A DNA stretch of 64,000 nucleotides from Halopseudomonas laoshanensis (GCF_008365385.1 NZ_QOVF01000001.1:1-64000), one strand, 5' to 3'. Counted from the stretch's first letter, positions 9,651-20,007 are shown. Numbers and translations: made by a program. Notes: generated by a model from the sequence alone, not told the origin.

Positions 9651-10568
9651 TCAGTCGGGGGGCAGGCCAAGCGTTGCCAGATGTGTTTTTAGCGCGCCAT
9701 GTAGTTGATCCAGTACCGGCGTGACAAGGCCGGCTTGGCGCGCTACCTCGCAGGCGTAGCCGGTGATGTAGCTGATCTCGGTGCGCCTGCGCGCGTGGAT
9801 GTCCTGGCGCATGGAGGAGCTGTTCGCTGCAGTTCGGGTGATGACCTGGTCAATGTATTTGCCGAGGTCTGCTCGCGTCCCGCCCGCACCCTGGCGTTCG
9901 AGCAGGCTGTGCAGTTCGTCGATCAAGCGAAGGAATTGCGCGCCGGCACGAGTTGGTACCTGGCCATTGTCGCAGTCATACAGCGCCGTGTATGGGTTGA
10001 TCGCGCAGTTGACCGCCAGCTTTTGCCAGAGGACCGCGAGGATATCGGTTTGCCATTGCCAATTGATATTTTGCTGATCGATGTGTGCTAGCCACTGTGG
10101 GCAGTCAGCGCCACGGGGGTCACCGATCTGGGTCTGGCCCTGGCCGGCCCAGATAACATGCTGTGGGGCTGGCATCCAGGCACCGTCGGTTACGCTTGCA
10201 TAGAGTACTTGTTGCTGCGCGAAAGCCCTCGAGGCCGCTTGCTGGCTGCCCATACCATTTTGCAGAAGGAGGATCGACGCGTTTTGCTGCAAGCGCTGCG
10301 TGACGCTTTGCAGCGCGCTCTGAGCAGAATAAGCCTTGGTTGCCAGAATCAAAATATCGATGGGTTCAGTGGGGTCGTCGGCCAGTTGCGCTTGCAGCGC
10401 AATGCGCCTGCGTTTACCTGCCTGTTCAAACAGAATACTGCTGCCCGCCGCCTTCCAGGCTCGCAGCGCTTGAGCATCACGCAGAATCAGCCGTACATCG
10501 GCGCCGGCCTCGGCAAGCCTGGCAGCCCAGAGCAATCCCAGGCTGCCACCGCCCAACACGTGCAACAT
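9651..10568 (-). CDS. Ketopantoate reductase family protein (putative 2-dehydropantoate 2-reductase)
   Basis: The protein (about 305 residues) starts with a Rossmann nucleotide-binding motif (LGGGSLGLLWAARLAEAG). The ApbA/PanE C-terminal helical domain carries KLAVNCAINPYTALYDC, where the conserved Lys and Asn lie. If it is the true PanE, it reduces ketopantoate to pantoate with NADPH in pantothenate synthesis; several paralogs of other specificity exist, so no symbol is given. ATG 10568 lies two bases after the stop of the upstream response-regulator gene. An alternative TTG start at 10574 would overlap that stop, so the two genes are probably coupled. Confidence 0.85.
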   Translation of the reverse strand: MLHVLGGGSLGLLWAARLAEAGADVRLILRDAQALRAWKAAGSSILFEQAGKRRRIALQAQLADDPTEPIDILILATKAYSAQSALQSVTQRLQQNASILLLQNGMGSQQAASRAFAQQQVLYASVTDGAWMPAPQHVIWAGQGQTQIGDPRGADCPQWLAHIDQQNINWQWQTDILAVLWQKLAVNCAINPYTALYDCDNGQVPTRAGAQFLRLIDELHSLLERQGAGGTRADLGKYIDQVITRTAANSSSMRQDIHARRRTEISYITGYACEVARQAGLVTPVLDQLHGALKTHLATLGLPPD

Positions 10569-10570
10569 GC

Positions 10571-11539
10571 TCAAGCCTCGGCTGCGGCCCAGCGTACTTC
10601 GGTAATCAAATTGGTTTCGTAAGCGCTGCCCAGCTCCGTTTCTACCGTGGCGAGCAGTTCTTCGGCGCTCGGCAGCGGTTGCTTGTTATCAACGGCACAA
10701 AGGGCCATGCCTGCGCGCACGCTGAGATAGCCTTCGCTGGTCTTGAACGCCTTGAGATTCAGCCCGTCGTGTAGCCGTTTGAAGCTGTTGGGTTTACAGT
10801 CCTGAGGGTCTTCAGCCAGGGTGACAATGGCAAAGTTGGCGTTACCTACACGCGCAATGACGTCGGTGGGGCGCACCAATTGCTGCAAGCGACGGGCAAT
10901 CCCGCGCAGCAGTTCCTGCTGTACGCTTTCGCCCAACTTGCGACCCAGCTCTTCAAGATTCTGTACGCCGAGTAACAATACACAGCAGATCCCGCCTCGT
11001 GAGTCGACATTGCGCAGCACATCGTTCAGCCGTTGCAAGGCGTAGCGGCGGTTGCCAAGTGCAGTGAGGTTGTCTACCAGATTATGTTCTTCCAGCTGCG
11101 AATTGTTGTCCGCGAGCATGCGGTTTTCGTCGAGCAGGCGATTGATCAGCTGGGAAATCCGGTCAGCGGCGTAGATGCGCGGGAGCAGTTGTTCGTTCAT
11201 CGCCGACTTGCTGATGAAGTCATCCACGCCGCGATCAAATGCCTCGCTCAATACGTTGTCCCCCTCGCGCGCGGTCAACAGCACCACATAGGTATAGTGG
11301 CCGCTCTGTTCGTCGGCCTGACGAATGCGTGTGGTCAACTGCAGCCCGTCCATTTCGGGCATCAGCCAGTCAGCCACCATGACGCTGGCCGGGCGTTCTT
11401 CATGCAATGCCAAGGCGTCCATGGCTGAATTGGCAAAGCGGATATCGGCATAACCAGCGCGCGTCAGGTTATGGCCTATTACCGCACTGCTGAACTTGGT
11501 GTCATCCACCACCATGATGCTCAGTTGCGGGTTGGGCAT
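10571..11539 (-). CDS. Response regulator with degenerate GGDEF domain
   Basis: The 322-residue protein has a receiver domain at about 1-125 with the acidic pair VDD (11-13), phosphoacceptor Asp57 (VADWLMPEMDG) and the switch Ser/Lys (FISKSAMNE). After a helical linker there is a GGDEF-fold domain (DNLTALGNRRYALQRL ...). The signature loop reads RVGNANFAIV instead of RxGGDEF, so diguanylate cyclase activity is not expected. It resembles the regulator next to panE and yajQ in P. aeruginosa (PA4396). ATG 11539 is chosen because GGAG lies upstream; the open frame extends 22 codons further without support. Confidence 0.9.
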   Translation of the reverse strand: MPNPQLSIMVVDDTKFSSAVIGHNLTRAGYADIRFANSAMDALALHEERPASVMVADWLMPEMDGLQLTTRIRQADEQSGHYTYVVLLTAREGDNVLSEAFDRGVDDFISKSAMNEQLLPRIYAADRISQLINRLLDENRMLADNNSQLEEHNLVDNLTALGNRRYALQRLNDVLRNVDSRGGICCVLLLGVQNLEELGRKLGESVQQELLRGIARRLQQLVRPTDVIARVGNANFAIVTLAEDPQDCKPNSFKRLHDGLNLKAFKTSEGYLSVRAGMALCAVDNKQPLPSAEELLATVETELGSAYETNLITEVRWAAAEA

Positions 11540-11643
11540 GGCAAGGCTCCAGGTCAGTTGATCAATTACGTTATAATGCCACGAGGATATACTGTTGTTT
11601 TGCAATGTATGTCATAAAAATGATGTTTATTTGAGGTATATAC

Positions 11644-12129
11644 ATGCCATCTTTTGACGTGGTCTCCGAACTAGACAAGCATGAAGTGACCAACGCGGTC
11701 GATAACGCGATGAAAGACCTTGAGCGCCGCTATGACTTGCGCGGCAAGGGTCATTTCGAGTTCAAAGACAAGGAACAGACGGTCCATATGACCGGCGATG
11801 CCGAGTTTCAACTGGAACAGATGCTTGAAATTCTCAAGCTCAGTCTGGTCAAGCGCAAGATAGATATCCAGTGTCTGGAAATCAAACCGGCCTTTGCATC
11901 AGGCAAGCAGGTCAAGCAGGATGTTGTATTGAAAGAAGGGATCGACAAAGAACTCGCGAAGAAGATCGTTTCTTTGATCAAGGATTCCAAGGCCAAGGTA
12001 CAGGCCGCTATTCAGGGTGAGCAGGTGCGGGTAACCGGCAAGAAGCGTGATGATTTGCAGGAAGTCATGGCGGTATTACGTGGCGCTGAATTGGACATGC
12101 CTCTGCAGTTCAATAATTTTCGCGATTGA
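11644..12129 (+). CDS. yajQ: YajQ family nucleotide-binding protein (c-di-GMP-binding effector family)
   Basis: This small cytoplasmic protein of 161 residues has two ferredoxin-like repeats and begins [22 protein letters not shown], the standard YajQ N-terminus. Members of the family have been reported to bind c-di-GMP and to affect transcription and virulence in xanthomonads and pseudomonads. GAGG lies eight bases before the ATG. It is divergent from the degenerate-GGDEF regulator and 19 bases upstream of the mechanosensitive channel gene, so those two are probably cotranscribed. Confidence 0.95.
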   Translation: MPSFDVVSELDKHEVTNAVDNAMKDLERRYDLRGKGHFEFKDKEQTVHMTGDAEFQLEQMLEILKLSLVKRKIDIQCLEIKPAFASGKQVKQDVVLKEGIDKELAKKIVSLIKDSKAKVQAAIQGEQVRVTGKKRDDLQEVMAVLRGAELDMPLQFNNFRD

Positions 12130-12148
12130 TATACAAGAGGTTTAGCGG

Positions 12149-13012
12149 ATGGATGATGTGATGGTGCAGTTGGAGGGATTGTCGGAAGCTTGGTTGCCTT
12201 TAGTATTGCAATACGGCAGTCAGGTGTTGTTGGCACTGGTGACCTTTGCCATTGGCTGGTGGGTTGTCGGGCGCATTACCTCCGGGGTTCATGTGCTGCT
12301 GGAAAAGCGCAATGTGGACCGCACCCTGCACAGCTTTATCGGCACTCTGGTAGGTGTCGGCCTGAAGATTCTGTTGTTGATCAGCGTTGCCGGCATGATC
12401 GGTATCGAAACCACCTCCTTCATCGCGTTGATCGGTGCGGCGGGTCTGGCAGTGGGCCTGGCGCTGCAGGGCAGCCTGGCCAACTTCGCGGGCGGCATGC
12501 TGATTCTTATCCTCAGGCCGTTCAAGGCCGGCGAGTATATCGAAGCCCAGGGCGTCGGCGGTACGGTGGACAGCATCCAGATCTTTTTCACCATACTCAA
12601 GACCGCTGATAACAAGACCATCGTGGTGCCCAACGGCAGCCTGTCCAATGGCAATATCATCAACTACTCGCGTCAGCCGACCCGCCGTGTGGATATCAAT
12701 ATCGGTATCGATTATGGCGATGATGTAAGACAAGCCAGACGCATTCTGCTTGGTCTGGCCGAGGCCGACGAGCGGGTGTTTACCGATCCGGCACCGGTGG
12801 TCTGGTTGACCGGTCTGGGTGAAAGCTCAGTCGATCTGTCGCTGCGCATGTGGACCAAGACTGATGACTTCTGGGGTGTATTCTGGGAGCTTCAGGAGCT
12901 GGCCAAGGAAGAGTTCGACAAGGCCGGTATTTCCATTCCTTTCCCCCAGCGTACGCTGCATATGGTGGCAGATCCGGCACCGCGGGAAACCGAGAAGCAA
13001 CCCCAGGCCTAA
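12149..13012 (+). CDS. Small-conductance mechanosensitive channel, MscS family
   Basis: This inner-membrane channel of 287 residues has three predicted spans (about 17-39, 61-83, 88-125). The third is the glycine/alanine-rich pore helix (GAAGLAVGLALQGSLANFAG), followed by the beta-domain (VVPNGSLSNGNIINYS) and the alpha/beta cytoplasmic vestibule domain. It opens under membrane tension during osmotic downshock. Length is that of the E. coli MscS class. AAGAGG precedes the ATG. Confidence 0.95.
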   Translation: MDDVMVQLEGLSEAWLPLVLQYGSQVLLALVTFAIGWWVVGRITSGVHVLLEKRNVDRTLHSFIGTLVGVGLKILLLISVAGMIGIETTSFIALIGAAGLAVGLALQGSLANFAGGMLILILRPFKAGEYIEAQGVGGTVDSIQIFFTILKTADNKTIVVPNGSLSNGNIINYSRQPTRRVDINIGIDYGDDVRQARRILLGLAEADERVFTDPAPVVWLTGLGESSVDLSLRMWTKTDDFWGVFWELQELAKEEFDKAGISIPFPQRTLHMVADPAPRETEKQPQA

Positions 13013-13032
13013 TACCCCGTAGGCAGTTTAAG

Positions 13033-13058
13033 AAAGCCCGGCATATGCCGGGCTTTTT
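13033..13058. terminator. Strong, probably bidirectional terminator between mscS and ampG
   Basis: A perfect 24-base palindrome (13033-13056) built on AAAGCCCGGCAT and its complement is followed by a T tract on the + strand (CTTTTTCG). On the minus strand it is followed by TTTCTTAAAC, so it can serve both convergent genes. Confidence 0.9.
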
Positions 13059-13085
13059 CGTTTATACGTTGGATAACGCGGCGGA

Positions 13086-14492
13086 TCAGTCGATACCCGG
13101 GCGCCGCAGGCGGTCCGGATGCGCCATGCGCAGTAGCATGAACGCCAGCGCAATGGCGGGCAGCCCGGTCAGTGCGGTCAGCATGAAAAAGCCGATCCAG
13201 CCTACGTTGGCGGCGAGCAAACCGGTAAAGCCCGCGGCGAACTGGCCGGGCAGGGTCATCAGTGAACTGAACAGCGCATACTGCGTAGCCGTATAGGCGG
13301 TATTGGTCAGGCTCGACAGGTAAGCAATGAACACCGAGATGGCCAATCCGCCGGTAATGTTGTCGGCGATGATGGCGACGATCAGGCCGTAGTCCTGCGG
13401 GCCGATGTAGGCCAGCCAGGCGAAGGCCAGGTTGGTGAGCGGCGCCATAAAGGCTGTAGCGAGCAGAATCGGCGCGATGCCGAAACGCGCGACCAGCACC
13501 CCGCCCATGGCAGCGCCAAACAAGGTCATACCGAGCCCGAAAGCCGCAGCAATATTGGCAATCTGTGCCTTGCTGAAGCCCAGATCCAGGTAGAAGGGGT
13601 TAGCCATCACGCCCATAAAGATGTCGCTGATGCGGAAGGTGGCAATAAACGCCAGAATAACCAGCGCTGCCTTGCCATAGCGCTGAAAGAACTCGGCGAA
13701 GGGGCAGACCATCGCGCCGATAAACCAGGCTGTCAGGCTCCGGCGCCATCCCGCGTGGCTGGTATGTGCCAGATACTGGCTGACGCGTTCTTCGAACAGC
13801 GCGGTGGAGTGGGTCACCTGCACCTTGGGTTCAGCGATCATAAAGGTGGTGATGAAACCCACCCCCATCAGTACCGCCATTACCGCGTAAGCGGTACTCC
13901 AGTTTTCCAGCGATGCCAGGTGCAGCGCGCCGGCCCCGGCGGCGAGAATGGCTACGCGGTAACCGGTCACGTAGGTAGCGGCCATCGCGCCTTGCCGGTG
14001 TTTGGCCTCGGCCTCGACGCGATAGGCGTCTATCGCCACATCCTGGGAAGCCGAACCAAAGGCGGCCAGCACCGCCCAGAGCGCTACCAAACCCAGATTT
14101 TCCCGGGGATCGGTAAAGGCCATGCCCAGCAGCGCGATAGCGATCACAACCTGCGCCAACAGCATCCAGGAGCGTCGACGCCCCAGCCAACGGCTCAGCA
14201 GCGGGATGGGTGCGCGGTCGATCAAGGGCGCCCAGAGCACCTTGATCGAATGCGCAATCCCCACCCAGCTCAAAAAGCCGATGGCGGTCAGCTCCACGCC
14301 CAGATCACGTAGCCAGGCACTGAAGGTGCCGCCTACCAGCAGCAACGGCAAGCCGGCTGAGAATCCCAGAAACAGCATGCCGATAACACGCGGGTTGAGA
14401 TAGACGCGTAAACCTTCACGTTCGGACGCTTGAACCGGAGACTGGGATAGAGTCGACGAGGATGCCTGCTCGGCGGGCTGATTGTCGTTCAT
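13086..14492 (-). CDS. ampG: Muropeptide permease AmpG (MFS)
   Basis: This 468-residue, roughly 12-span major facilitator imports GlcNAc-1,6-anhydro-muropeptides from the periplasm, feeding AmpD. Diagnostic stretches include GFSAGLPLLLVGGTFSAWL near the N-terminus, the VGIAHSIKVLWAPLIDR loop, and SQDVAIDAYRVE in the middle, all characteristic of AmpG. AGGAG lies six bases before the ATG. It is shorter than the versions with extra C-terminal helices, but the core is complete. Beta-lactam induction would depend on it if the strain has ampC/ampR, which are not in this window. Confidence 0.94.
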   Translation of the reverse strand: MNDNQPAEQASSSTLSQSPVQASEREGLRVYLNPRVIGMLFLGFSAGLPLLLVGGTFSAWLRDLGVELTAIGFLSWVGIAHSIKVLWAPLIDRAPIPLLSRWLGRRRSWMLLAQVVIAIALLGMAFTDPRENLGLVALWAVLAAFGSASQDVAIDAYRVEAEAKHRQGAMAATYVTGYRVAILAAGAGALHLASLENWSTAYAVMAVLMGVGFITTFMIAEPKVQVTHSTALFEERVSQYLAHTSHAGWRRSLTAWFIGAMVCPFAEFFQRYGKAALVILAFIATFRISDIFMGVMANPFYLDLGFSKAQIANIAAAFGLGMTLFGAAMGGVLVARFGIAPILLATAFMAPLTNLAFAWLAYIGPQDYGLIVAIIADNITGGLAISVFIAYLSSLTNTAYTATQYALFSSLMTLPGQFAAGFTGLLAANVGWIGFFMLTALTGLPAIALAFMLLRMAHPDRLRRPGID

Positions 14493-14511
14493 GCTGCTCC
14501 TGTAGGATTGG

Positions 14512-14844
14512 TCAATCCGGCCACCCGAACCTTTTCATGTCCACACGGCGATTATTGATGATGACACCTTCCGCCATCAGGCGTTGATATTGTTCCTGAC
14601 CTGAGGGGCTGTCGGCGGAGAGCGACAATTGCCCGACGCTATTGAGAACCCGATGCCAAGGCAGCTCGGTGTCGGCCGGCAACTGACCGAGCCAGCGGCC
14701 GGCAAGCCGGGCGCCGCGTCCCATGCCCGCCAACTTCGCCAGTTGGCCATAGCTGGTCACTCTGCCAGGGGGGATGCTCGCCAGCACCTGCCAGAAAACC
14801 TCGCGTGTAGCGAGCTTGACCTCTGGTATTCGTTTCTCAGACAT
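14512..14844 (-). CDS. Alkyltransferase-like protein (ATL), MGMT-fold DNA repair protein
   Basis: This 110-residue protein has the helix-turn-helix DNA-binding and active-site fold of O6-alkylguanine-DNA alkyltransferase (IPPGRVTSYGQLAKLAG, then LPWHRVLNSVGQLS). The acceptor cysteine of PCHR is replaced by Trp (PWHR), the hallmark of ATL proteins. These bind O6-alkylguanine without repairing it and recruit nucleotide excision repair. The open frame runs much further upstream, antisense to the DUF481 gene; the ATG at 14844 gives the full family domain. Confidence 0.93.
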   Translation of the reverse strand: MSEKRIPEVKLATREVFWQVLASIPPGRVTSYGQLAKLAGMGRGARLAGRWLGQLPADTELPWHRVLNSVGQLSLSADSPSGQEQYQRLMAEGVIINNRRVDMKRFGWPD

Positions 14845-14892
14845 GGATAATGTCGCCTTTGTTGTCCAGCCCCTAGTCAAAGGTTTTTTGCG

Positions 14893-15906
14893 ATGTATTG
14901 TTTCCGTTTGATTCCCGTTGTGGTCGCTTCGCTGTGCCTGTCCGCCAACGTCCTGGCAGACACCCTCTGGCTCAAGAACGGTGATCGTATCACTGGCACG
15001 ATCGAGTTGCTCGAAGGCGGCAAGCTGATCATGAAGACCGCCATGGCTGGCAACATCAATGTCGACGTGAAGAATATCAAGACATTTGAATCGGAAAACC
15101 CTTTGCTGATCAAGTCCGTGGGTGAGGCTGAGCGGGCGCTGGCGGTAACGGCCGCAGAAGAGGGCGCGATCATGGTCGTTAACGGTGAGCCGGAACCAGT
15201 CAGGATGGAGATCAGCTCTATTCAGCAGATGCTTGAGCCGCAGCCGCTGATCGAAGACTGGGTCTGGGAAGGCAACGCCACGGCTGCGCTTGATATCAAG
15301 GACACGGATACCGAGCAACGTGATCTGGACATGGCCTTTGACACGCGAGCGCGTCACGGCGACTGGCGCCATGTGCTGGGTGGCGAATTCGAGCGCGATT
15401 ACCGCGACGATGTGAAAAGCCGTCATCTCTGGCAGACCGACTACGATCTGAGCTGGTTTTTCGACGAAAAGTGGTTCTGGCAAACCAGCGCCAGCTATCA
15501 GCGCGATCATGTCAGTGAAGTAAAACGCCGCAAACAGCTGGGTATGGGTCCTGGTTACGAGTGGTGGAATAACGCTCTGGGCCGCTTTGAAACCTCGACA
15601 CGGATCGACCATGTACGCCTGGAGAATCGTGACGGTACCGAAGACATATTCAACGCCCTGGGCGTCGAATGGGATCTGCGTCGCTTTCTCTACGGCAAGC
15701 GCTTCGAATTCCTGCATAACGCTGAAACGCTGATTCCGGATGATCCATCAATCAATTTCGTAGTGGATGCCGAGGTTGGAGTGCGCTACCTGCTGAACAG
15801 CTGGGCATCGCTGAGCCTGTTGGCCGAGTGGGACTATCTGGATGGCAACAACGATCAGAGCATCAACGACAAGCGCTATCGCTTTGGTCTGGGGGTTAGC
15901 TGGTAA
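14893..15906 (+). CDS. DUF481 family outer-membrane beta-barrel protein (YdiY-like)
   Basis: A signal peptide (residues 1-22, ending SANVLA|D) is followed by a small N-terminal domain (TLWLKNGDRITGTIELLEGGK) and a DUF481 beta-barrel with alternating aromatic strands, ending in the outer-membrane signature ...YRFGLGVSW with a terminal Trp. The 337-residue product is expected in the outer membrane. Its substrate or role is not known; YdiY homologs have been called acid-inducible. It is divergent from the ATL gene, with only 48 bases between the two starts, so the promoters must overlap. Confidence 0.9.
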   Translation: MYCFRLIPVVVASLCLSANVLADTLWLKNGDRITGTIELLEGGKLIMKTAMAGNINVDVKNIKTFESENPLLIKSVGEAERALAVTAAEEGAIMVVNGEPEPVRMEISSIQQMLEPQPLIEDWVWEGNATAALDIKDTDTEQRDLDMAFDTRARHGDWRHVLGGEFERDYRDDVKSRHLWQTDYDLSWFFDEKWFWQTSASYQRDHVSEVKRRKQLGMGPGYEWWNNALGRFETSTRIDHVRLENRDGTEDIFNALGVEWDLRRFLYGKRFEFLHNAETLIPDDPSINFVVDAEVGVRYLLNSWASLSLLAEWDYLDGNNDQSINDKRYRFGLGVSW

Positions 15907-15923
15907 GAAGCAGTCTGATAGAT

Positions 15924-15958
15924 CGGCAGGTAAGAAGGCATCAGCTTCTTACCTGTCG
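15924..15958. terminator. Long hairpin between convergent DUF481 and SDR genes
   Basis: CAGGTAAGAAG (15927-15937) and CTTCTTACCTG (15945-15955) form an 11-bp perfect stem extended by three more pairs, with a 7-base loop. No T tract follows on either strand, so intrinsic termination is uncertain. It could instead block 3' exonucleases. Confidence 0.45.
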
Positions 15959-15972
15959 GGGAGTGCGCCGGC

Positions 15973-16731
15973 TCAGAGACGAATGCCGCCGTCCAGTTCC
16001 AGAATCCGACCAGTGTAATAGTCGTTTTCAAACAGATAAGCGGCCGAATGAGCAATCTCTTCTGGCTTGCCCATACGTTTTAGTGGAATACCCGAGGTCA
16101 TCTTTTCCAGCGCCTCGGGCTTCATTCCGGCCGTCATTTCCGTTTCGATAAAGCCCGGTGCAATTCCCGCTACACGAATGCCGTGGCGTGCCAGCTCCTT
16201 GCCCCACACTACGGTCATTGCGGCAACGCCAGCCTTGGCCGCCGAGTAGTTGGACTGGCCGATGTTGCCGGCCCGAGAGATCGAGGAAATATTGATGATC
16301 AGGCCTTTGTTGCCCAGCTCGATCATTTTCGCTGCGACTTCACGGGTACCCAGGAACACGCCGGTCAGATTGACATCAATCACCGACTGCCACTGCGCCA
16401 GGCTCATTTTCTGTATCTGGCCATCTTTGGCTTTGACCAGCAGCCCATCACGCAGAATCCCGGCGTTGTTGATCAAGCCGTTGATTGCGCCGAAGTCCTC
16501 GGCGACCCGGCTGACCATGCTTTCTACCTGCTCCTCATTGGCGACGTTGCAGATATACGAGCGGGCATCACCACCTGCGCTTTTGCATGCCGCGACGGCT
16601 TCGTCCAGGCGTTCCTGGTTGAGGTCGACCAGGGCCAGCCGGGCACCTTTGGCTGCCAGGTACTCGGCCATAGAGCGCCCCAGGCCCTGACCGCCGCCGG
16701 TAATGATGATCACACTGTCTTTTACTTGCAT
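15973..16731 (-). CDS. Short-chain dehydrogenase/reductase (FabG-like SDR)
   Basis: This classical SDR of 252 residues has the cofactor motif [15 protein letters not shown] near the N-terminus, the NNAG motif ([10 protein letters not shown]), the catalytic Ser (ISSISRAGN) and YxxxK ([10 protein letters not shown]), and ends [10 protein letters not shown]. It looks most like 3-oxoacyl-ACP reductases, but the family is promiscuous and the substrate is not determined. The start at 16731 has GAGGAG eight bases upstream. An SDR gene is found at the same place (between DUF481 and fxsA) in P. aeruginosa. Confidence 0.92.
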   Translation of the reverse strand: MQVKDSVIIITGGGQGLGRSMAEYLAAKGARLALVDLNQERLDEAVAACKSAGGDARSYICNVANEEQVESMVSRVAEDFGAINGLINNAGILRDGLLVKAKDGQIQKMSLAQWQSVIDVNLTGVFLGTREVAAKMIELGNKGLIINISSISRAGNIGQSNYSAAKAGVAAMTVVWGKELARHGIRVAGIAPGFIETEMTAGMKPEALEKMTSGIPLKRMGKPEEIAHSAAYLFENDYYTGRILELDGGIRL

Positions 16732-16963
16732 GCTTGGCACTCCTCGAAGCCAATGGGAAAAATAATCCGGCGCAAGCATGCCCGAGTCATGCGCATTTTA
16801 GAATACCCGGTAAGTCGTTCTGGTCATTTTTTGAGCGTAAGGCTTGAACAGAGCCGTGAAACCAACCCTGAACCTTAATCAAAGCTGAAGACCGACATGA
16901 TGGGTTGAAACCGAACCATGTCGGACCCATATATTAAATTCAAACTTATTATCCGAGGTTTTC

Positions 16964-17413
16964 ATGCCTTTCATTCGCTTGCTGTTACTAGCCGTCCCGT
17001 TCATTGAACTGGCTGGTTTGATTATTCTGGGGCAGGCCATTGGCGTTGGCTTAACGCTGTTATGGGTGCTCGGCACCATCGTGCTCGGGATTCTGGTGAT
17101 CAAGAGCCAGGGCTGGGTGATGGTCCAGCGTCTGCAAGCGCAGATGTCGCAAACCGGCTCGCCGCTGATCGTGCTCAAATCCGGCATGTGGGGCGTGCTG
17201 GCGGGTGTCTTGTTGGTTATTCCCGGCGTATTGACTGATGCCGCTGCGCTGGTCTGCCTGGTCCTGGCCTGGCGCCACCGCGGCCAGCCGCTACCAGGTG
17301 AGCCTGGCGGCCCCAAGGCCTGGACGCGCGATGGCCACACCGTTATCGAAGGCGAGTGGAAACCGGGTGACGAGGCCGCTCCGCAGCGCGATAAACACAT
17401 CGACCAACAGTGA
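16964..17413 (+). CDS. fxsA: FxsA family membrane protein
   Basis: A 149-residue cytoplasmic-membrane protein with an N-terminal hydrophobic block (FIRLLLLAVPFIELAGLIIL ... GILVIKSQG) and two further spans (VLAGVLLVIPGVLTDAAALVCLVL). FxsA overproduction in E. coli suppresses F-plasmid exclusion of phage T7. It lies immediately upstream of groESL, as in other pseudomonads. The sigma-32 promoter of groES begins 18 bases after its stop codon. Confidence 0.93.
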   Translation: MPFIRLLLLAVPFIELAGLIILGQAIGVGLTLLWVLGTIVLGILVIKSQGWVMVQRLQAQMSQTGSPLIVLKSGMWGVLAGVLLVIPGVLTDAAALVCLVLAWRHRGQPLPGEPGGPKAWTRDGHTVIEGEWKPGDEAAPQRDKHIDQQ

Positions 17414-17431
17414 AAAAATTTTCGGGGTTCC

Positions 17432-17457
17432 CTTGAAATTGCTGTTCAGGGCCCCAT
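17432..17457 (+). promoter_or_regulatory. Sigma-32 (heat-shock) promoter of groESL
   Basis: CTTGAA (17432-17437) and CCCCAT (17452-17457), separated by 14 bases, match the RpoH consensus closely. The predicted start point leaves a leader of about 140 bases before groES. No CIRCE element is present, so heat control is expected through sigma-32 and not HrcA. Confidence 0.88.
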
Positions 17458-17606
17458 TAACGCAACACCAGTTTTGACAAGCGCCCGTTTTGGGAGCTGA
17501 ACGGAACAGTGACGCTGCCTACGGCGCGTCCTTCGGGTCGCAAGACCTGATTTAACTTGAAACCCCGGCTTGCCGGTATTCACATCACATTGGGAGACTC
17601 ACAACG

Positions 17607-17900
17607 ATGAAAATTCGTCCGTTACACGACCGCGTAGTCGTTCGTCGCAGCGAAGAAGAAACAAAAACCGCTGGTGGTATCGTTCTGCCTGGCTCAGCCG
17701 CAGAAAAGCCGAACACCGGGGTAGTGGTAGCCGTGGGTACCGGCCGTCTGCTGGACAACGGTGAAGTGCGTGCGCTGGCTGTGAAAGAGGGTGACAAAGT
17801 CGTATTTGGCCCTTACTCCGGCAGCAGCAGCATCAAGATTGACGGCGAAGATCTGCTGATCATGAGCGAGTCCGAAATTTACGGCGTGCTGGAATCCTGA
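17607..17900 (+). CDS. groES: Co-chaperonin GroES
   Basis: A 97-residue heptameric lid of the GroEL folding chamber. The product starts [14 protein letters not shown] and includes the mobile loop ([16 protein letters not shown]) that docks on GroEL and the roof motif [21 protein letters not shown]. It is the first gene of the groES-groEL operon behind a sigma-32 promoter. GGGAG lies upstream of the ATG. Confidence 0.99.
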   Translation: MKIRPLHDRVVVRRSEEETKTAGGIVLPGSAAEKPNTGVVVAVGTGRLLDNGEVRALAVKEGDKVVFGPYSGSSSIKIDGEDLLIMSESEIYGVLES

Positions 17901-17938
17901 TTACAGGCTCACCCGCACTCTCTGTATGAACTGATTAA

Positions 17939-19594
<1,656 letters not shown>

Positions 19595-19611
19595 TTGCAG
19601 CCTCTGTAACC

Positions 19612-19645
19612 AAAAGCCCGGCTTCGCAAGAAGCCGGGCTTTTTA
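19612..19645 (+). terminator. Rho-independent terminator of groESL
   Basis: A 13-bp perfect stem (19613-19625 with 19630-19642) closed by a GCAA tetraloop is followed by T-rich sequence (TTTTTATTG). It lies 17 bases after the groEL stop codon. Confidence 0.95.
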
Positions 19646-19696
19646 TTGCCTGTCTGTCGAGCTTCAGCTGATGAGGCGGTGCTGGAGAAATGTCTT

Positions 19697-19714
19697 TGTA
19701 AGCGTTTTCCTACA
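19697..19714 (+). promoter_or_regulatory. GacA upstream activating sequence for rsmZ
   Basis: TGTAAG-N6-CCTACA differs from the GacA consensus TGTAAG-N6-CTTACA at a single base. It lies about 180 bases before the inferred rsmZ start, the distance typical of GacA-controlled Rsm RNAs in pseudomonads. The site implies that a GacS/GacA system exists elsewhere in the genome. Confidence 0.85.
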
Positions 19715-19875
19715 GCTTGCGTAAGCTATATCGGCAATGTGCTGTGCGCGGAATGGCCATTGGCCCTGTTTTTATAGGTAACCTGTTGTTTTCAAAAGGT
19801 GTCATATTTTTTACGATTAGTTCCCCTCGGTTTCACTGGGCTTGTGCGGGAAACGTAACCAGATATTATGTGTCC

Positions 19876-20007
19876 AAGCGTTAAGGAAAACGCCGTTCGG
19901 CAGGAAGCTGAACTCAGGGAGGGATCAGGATGATAAAGTCAGGATGACTTGGACAAGGATGCCAAATAAGGAATGAAGAGTGGGCGGGCTATCCCGCCCC
20001 TTTTTTT
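19876..20007 (+). ncRNA. rsmZ: RsmZ-type regulatory sRNA
   Basis: This roughly 130-nt non-coding RNA has nine GGA motifs (first bases 19885, 19903, 19918, 19922, 19928, 19942, 19951, 19957, 19970), the binding sites for RsmA/CsrA-type repressors, and ends in a strong terminator. A TATTAT hexamer (19864-19869) is the likely -10 element, giving a start near 19876; the 5' end is approximate. The GacA box upstream and the position next to fdxA match rsmZ of other pseudomonads. RsmZ titrates RsmA and so relieves translational repression of secretion, biofilm and exopolysaccharide genes. Confidence 0.88.
19982..20007 (+). terminator. Terminator of rsmZ
   Basis: GGGCGGG (19982-19988), loop CTAT, CCCGCCC (19993-19999), then seven consecutive T residues (20001-20007). 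Confidence 0.95.

Noticed and set aside
14512..15717. A 401-codon frame that ends in the ATL protein
   Set aside because: The N-terminal 290 codons are antisense to the DUF481 gene; only the last 110 residues form a known domain.
17460..17606. CIRCE element or second sigma-32 promoter before groES
   Set aside because: No TTAGCACTC-N9-GAGTGCTAA repeat is present. A second CTTGAA at 17556 lacks a CCCCAT partner at the right distance.
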